16,485 nucleotides of DNA, from assembly GCA_934358675.1 (NCBI GenBank), contig CAKRKX010000055.1:1-16485 (forward strand), written 5' to 3'. A program made the position numbers and the translations under genes. Shown piece after piece: positions 14,638-16,485 of the stretch; the stretch's first letter is position 1; each line of letters opens with the position of its first letter. Source of the stretch: an uncultured Agathobacter sp. Its GTDB lineage: Bacteria > Bacillota > Clostridia > Lachnospirales > Lachnospiraceae. Under the pieces are notes generated by a model. That model saw only the letters and a list, made by a program, of their open reading frames with translations. It searched no databases and was not told the DNA's origin.

Positions 14638-15013
14638 AAGATTTGGTAGAAATGACGGAATCTTTATCGGAATTCTGGCGATTGTCTGTGTGATCGTCTT
14701 TGTTGCATTTTCGGTTTTAAACCGAAGTCACGGAAGTACGATTGTCATTACGAGAGACGGCGAATTATACGGAACATATGACCTGGCGCAGAATCAGATG
14801 ATCGAGATTGAGAATGCGGATCATGAGGTGACGAATACGTTGCAGATCAAGGACGGTGAAGCGAAGATGATCGGGGCGGACTGCCCGGACAAGCTTTGCA
14901 TGCACCAGAAAGCCATCTCGGTGTCGAAGGAGAATATCGTTTGTCTTCCGAACCGGATCGTGGTTACGGTTGAGGATGACGATACCGAGGGACTTGACGG
15001 ATTCACACAGTAG
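14630..15013 (+). CDS. NusG domain II-containing membrane-anchored protein (EetA-like)
   Basis: 127 residues: a basic N-terminus, one membrane helix (about 11-30), then a small extracytoplasmic beta domain of the NusG_II type. The domain carries the family cysteines in GADCPDKLCMHQ plus a third Cys in ENIVCLPNRIVV. The molecular role is not established. In Listeria and Lactobacillus extracellular electron transfer loci a NusG-II protein next to a Gx-transporter protein is called EetA, which is the arrangement here. The start overlaps miaB by 8 bases, with a GGGAG site at 14613-14617. It is probably co-transcribed with miaB and the next gene. Confidence 0.87.
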   Translation: MRRRFGRNDGIFIGILAIVCVIVFVAFSVLNRSHGSTIVITRDGELYGTYDLAQNQMIEIENADHEVTNTLQIKDGEAKMIGADCPDKLCMHQKAISVSKENIVCLPNRIVVTVEDDDTEGLDGFTQ

Positions 15014-15034
15014 TTAGAAAGAAGGATTTTGGCG

Positions 15035-15550
15035 GTGGAAAAGCAGAATCGGAATTTGGTACATAAGACTGCTTATATCGGATTGTTTCTTGCGGTTGCA
15101 CTCATATGCAGCTATATCGAGACCATGATTCCGTTTTCGTTCGGAATTCCGGGGGTAAAGCTTGGATTGACCAATATTGTGATCGTGCTGATGCTTTATA
15201 CGGTCGGAACGAAGGAATCGCTTCTGGTATCGGTGCTTCGTATCGTTTTGGTTGGCTTTTTATTCGGCAATCTGTTTAGTATCCTGTATTCGCTTGCGGG
15301 TGGACTGCTCAGTTTTGTTGTGATGGCGCTGTTAAAGAAAACGGACAAGCTTGGCTGTGTTTCGGTCAGCGTAGCCGGAGGAATCAGCCATAATATCGGA
15401 CAGATTCTTGTGGCGGCAGTCATTGTCAATAATTTTAATATTATGTTTTATATTCCGGTGCTGCTGATCGCGGGACTGCTCACCGGACTTGTGATCGGAA
15501 TACTGGCGCAGGAGTTGATCGTGCGCCTTCCAAAAAAACAAAAGAACTAA
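15035..15550 (+). CDS. Gx transporter family / heptaprenyl diphosphate synthase component I-like membrane protein (EetB-like)
   Basis: 171 residues with about five to six hydrophobic segments. The block FGIPGVKLGLTNIVIVLMLY (about 41-60) marks the Hpre_diP_synt_I / Gx transporter family, which resembles ECF-type substrate-binding membrane proteins; the older synthase name is probably misleading for many members. I chose GTG 15035 because GAAGGA (15021-15026) is then about eight bases away; an in-frame TTG at 15029 would leave only two. The preceding NusG-II gene ends 21 bases upstream and ruvA starts 13 bases downstream. No polyprenyl synthetase gene accompanies it, unlike typical EET loci. 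The substrate is unknown. Confidence 0.85.
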   Translation: MEKQNRNLVHKTAYIGLFLAVALICSYIETMIPFSFGIPGVKLGLTNIVIVLMLYTVGTKESLLVSVLRIVLVGFLFGNLFSILYSLAGGLLSFVVMALLKKTDKLGCVSVSVAGGISHNIGQILVAAVIVNNFNIMFYIPVLLIAGLLTGLVIGILAQELIVRLPKKQKN

Positions 15551-15563
15551 GAGGAGAGTATTC

Positions 15564-16172
15564 ATGTACGCTTACATCAAAGGCGAACTTGCGGAAATCA
15601 ATATCGATCATATCGTAATCGAGACCGGAGGAATCGGTTATCAGATTTTTATTCCGGGACAGACATTTGAATATCTGCCGGCAATCGGTGAAGAATTAAA
15701 GGTCTATACATATCTGTACCTTCGCGAGGACGCGATGATCCTGTACGGATTCCTGACGAAAGACGATCTGGAACTGTTTAAGCTTCTGATCTCGGTCAGC
15801 GGAATCGGACCGAAGGGCGGACTTGCAATTCTTTCGACGCTGGATGCGGATGATCTTCGTTTTGCGGTATTATCCGGGGATGCGAAGGCGATTGCCAAGG
15901 CACCGGGCGTCGGCGGCAAGACGGCGCAGAGAGTGATCCTTGAACTGAAAGATAAGATGTCGCTTGAGGATGCGTTCGAGAAGAAAACGCAGCATGTACA
16001 GGAGACCGCAAATGCTCCGGCGGCAGGCTCGGTCAAAAACGATGCTGTGCTTGCACTTACGGCTTTGGGTTACTCGTCAACGGAGAGCCTTAAGGCGGTA
16101 TCCCGCGTGGAGATTACGGATTCAATGGATGTTGAGGATGTCCTGAAGGCAGCTTTAAAACACATCCTGTAA
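15564..16172 (+). CDS. ruvA: Holliday junction branch migration complex subunit RuvA
   Basis: DNA-binding component of RuvAB, which binds four-way junctions as a tetramer and loads RuvB hexamers. 202 residues, full length. The N-terminal OB-fold domain begins MYAYIKGELAEI. Two helix-hairpin-helix motifs are visible: LISVSGIGPKGGLAILS (about 74-90) and IAKAPGVGGKTAQRVILELKDK (about 110-131). A flexible Ala/Asn-rich linker (about 145-157) leads to domain III (ALTALGYSSTESLKAV), which contacts RuvB. The ATG is preceded by GAGGAG (15551-15556). Its neighbour downstream is ruvB. Confidence 0.97.
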   Translation: MYAYIKGELAEINIDHIVIETGGIGYQIFIPGQTFEYLPAIGEELKVYTYLYLREDAMILYGFLTKDDLELFKLLISVSGIGPKGGLAILSTLDADDLRFAVLSGDAKAIAKAPGVGGKTAQRVILELKDKMSLEDAFEKKTQHVQETANAPAAGSVKNDAVLALTALGYSSTESLKAVSRVEITDSMDVEDVLKAALKHIL

Positions 16173-16177
16173 CAGAA

Positions 16178-16205
16178 TTGTTTTATCGGACACAGACAAT
16201 AAAAT
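16178..16205 (+). promoter_or_regulatory. candidate internal promoter for ruvB
   Basis: TTGTTT (16178-16183) and TAAAAT (16200-16205) are separated by 16 bp, in an AT-rich 80-bp gap between ruvA and ruvB. The gap is longer than those before ruvA, which fits a separate start. No terminator hairpin was seen in the gap, so readthrough from ruvA is also likely. Confidence 0.35.
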
Positions 16206-16252
16206 CCGTAAATATTAAATAAAATGGTGATATGGTAGGTTAAAATTAGCAG

Positions 16253-16485
16253 ATGGAAAAACGAGTGATTTCTACCCAGATGCAGGAGGAGGATTACAAG
16301 ATCGAATCATCCCTCCGACCTCAGAAGCTTGAGGATTACATCGGGCAGGAGAAGATCAAAGACAATATGAAAGTCTATATCGAGGCGGCAAAGGCGAGAG
16401 GCGAATCGCTGGATCACGTTCTGTTTTACGGACCTCCGGGACTTGGAAAGACAACCCTCGCCGGGATTATCGCAAACGAGATGGG
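16253..16485 (+). CDS. ruvB: Holliday junction branch migration helicase RuvB (N-terminal part; 3' end outside window)
   Basis: AAA+ motor of the RuvAB branch migration complex. The 77 complete residues visible begin [18 protein letters not shown] and continue [20 protein letters not shown], the standard RuvB N-terminus. They include the Walker A motif GPPGLGKTT (60-68) preceded by DHVLFYG. The start is fixed by an in-frame TAG at 16247-16249 and by family alignment. The ribosome binding site is weak: only GGTAGG at about 16234-16239, some 13 bases upstream, unlike the strong sites elsewhere in the window. Confidence 0.96.
   Translation, partial: MEKRVISTQMQEEDYKIESSLRPQKLEDYIGQEKIKDNMKVYIEAAKARGESLDHVLFYGPPGLGKTTLAGIIANEM

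Overview
The window looks like chromosomal DNA of an anaerobic, Gram-positive gut clostridium, most likely Lachnospiraceae. The reasons are a clostridial-order Rnf operon (C-D-G-E-A-B), an ApbE lipoprotein, a short glutamate 5-kinase, tightly packed co-directional genes with AGGAGG-type ribosome binding sites, and moderate GC. The species cannot be named from the sequence alone.

Layout. 1-709 is the 3' part of a GH36 alpha-galactosidase. It converges, with a 3-base gap, on a minus-strand YprB-type RNase H-fold exonuclease (713-1816). A promoter region at about 1926-1957 then leads into the six-gene rnf operon (2023-7057), closed by a strong, probably bidirectional terminator (7089-7123). A 164-bp stretch full of inverted repeats follows, then apbE on the minus strand (7288-8367), which encodes the enzyme expected to attach FMN to RnfD and RnfG. 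Divergent promoters lead to a lipid kinase gene (8643-9593) and to a cluster proB / DUF896 / 5-formyltetrahydrofolate cyclo-ligase / proA (9718-12634). A 566-bp gene-free stretch (12635-13200) is almost entirely a long foldback element. The last block is miaB, a NusG-II-domain protein, a Gx-transporter-family membrane protein, ruvA and the start of ruvB, which runs off the window.

How the parts work together. Rnf couples ferredoxin oxidation to NAD+ reduction and ion export. RnfD and RnfG each show the threonine motif that ApbE flavinylates, so rnf and apbE form one functional unit even though they are transcribed convergently. ProB and ProA are the first two steps of proline synthesis, with a folate-salvage enzyme between them. 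The NusG-II / Gx pair resembles the eetA/eetB pair of flavin-based extracellular electron transfer loci, a possible second flavin/quinone link.

The most unusual structure is the 12678-13127 element. It has perfect 25-bp terminal inverted repeats, and the rest of it is an imperfect inverted repeat about one centre near 12903, so about 450 nt could fold as a single hairpin. It looks like a foldback MITE or a large structured RNA. No CRISPR array, tRNA, rRNA or intact transposase gene was seen.
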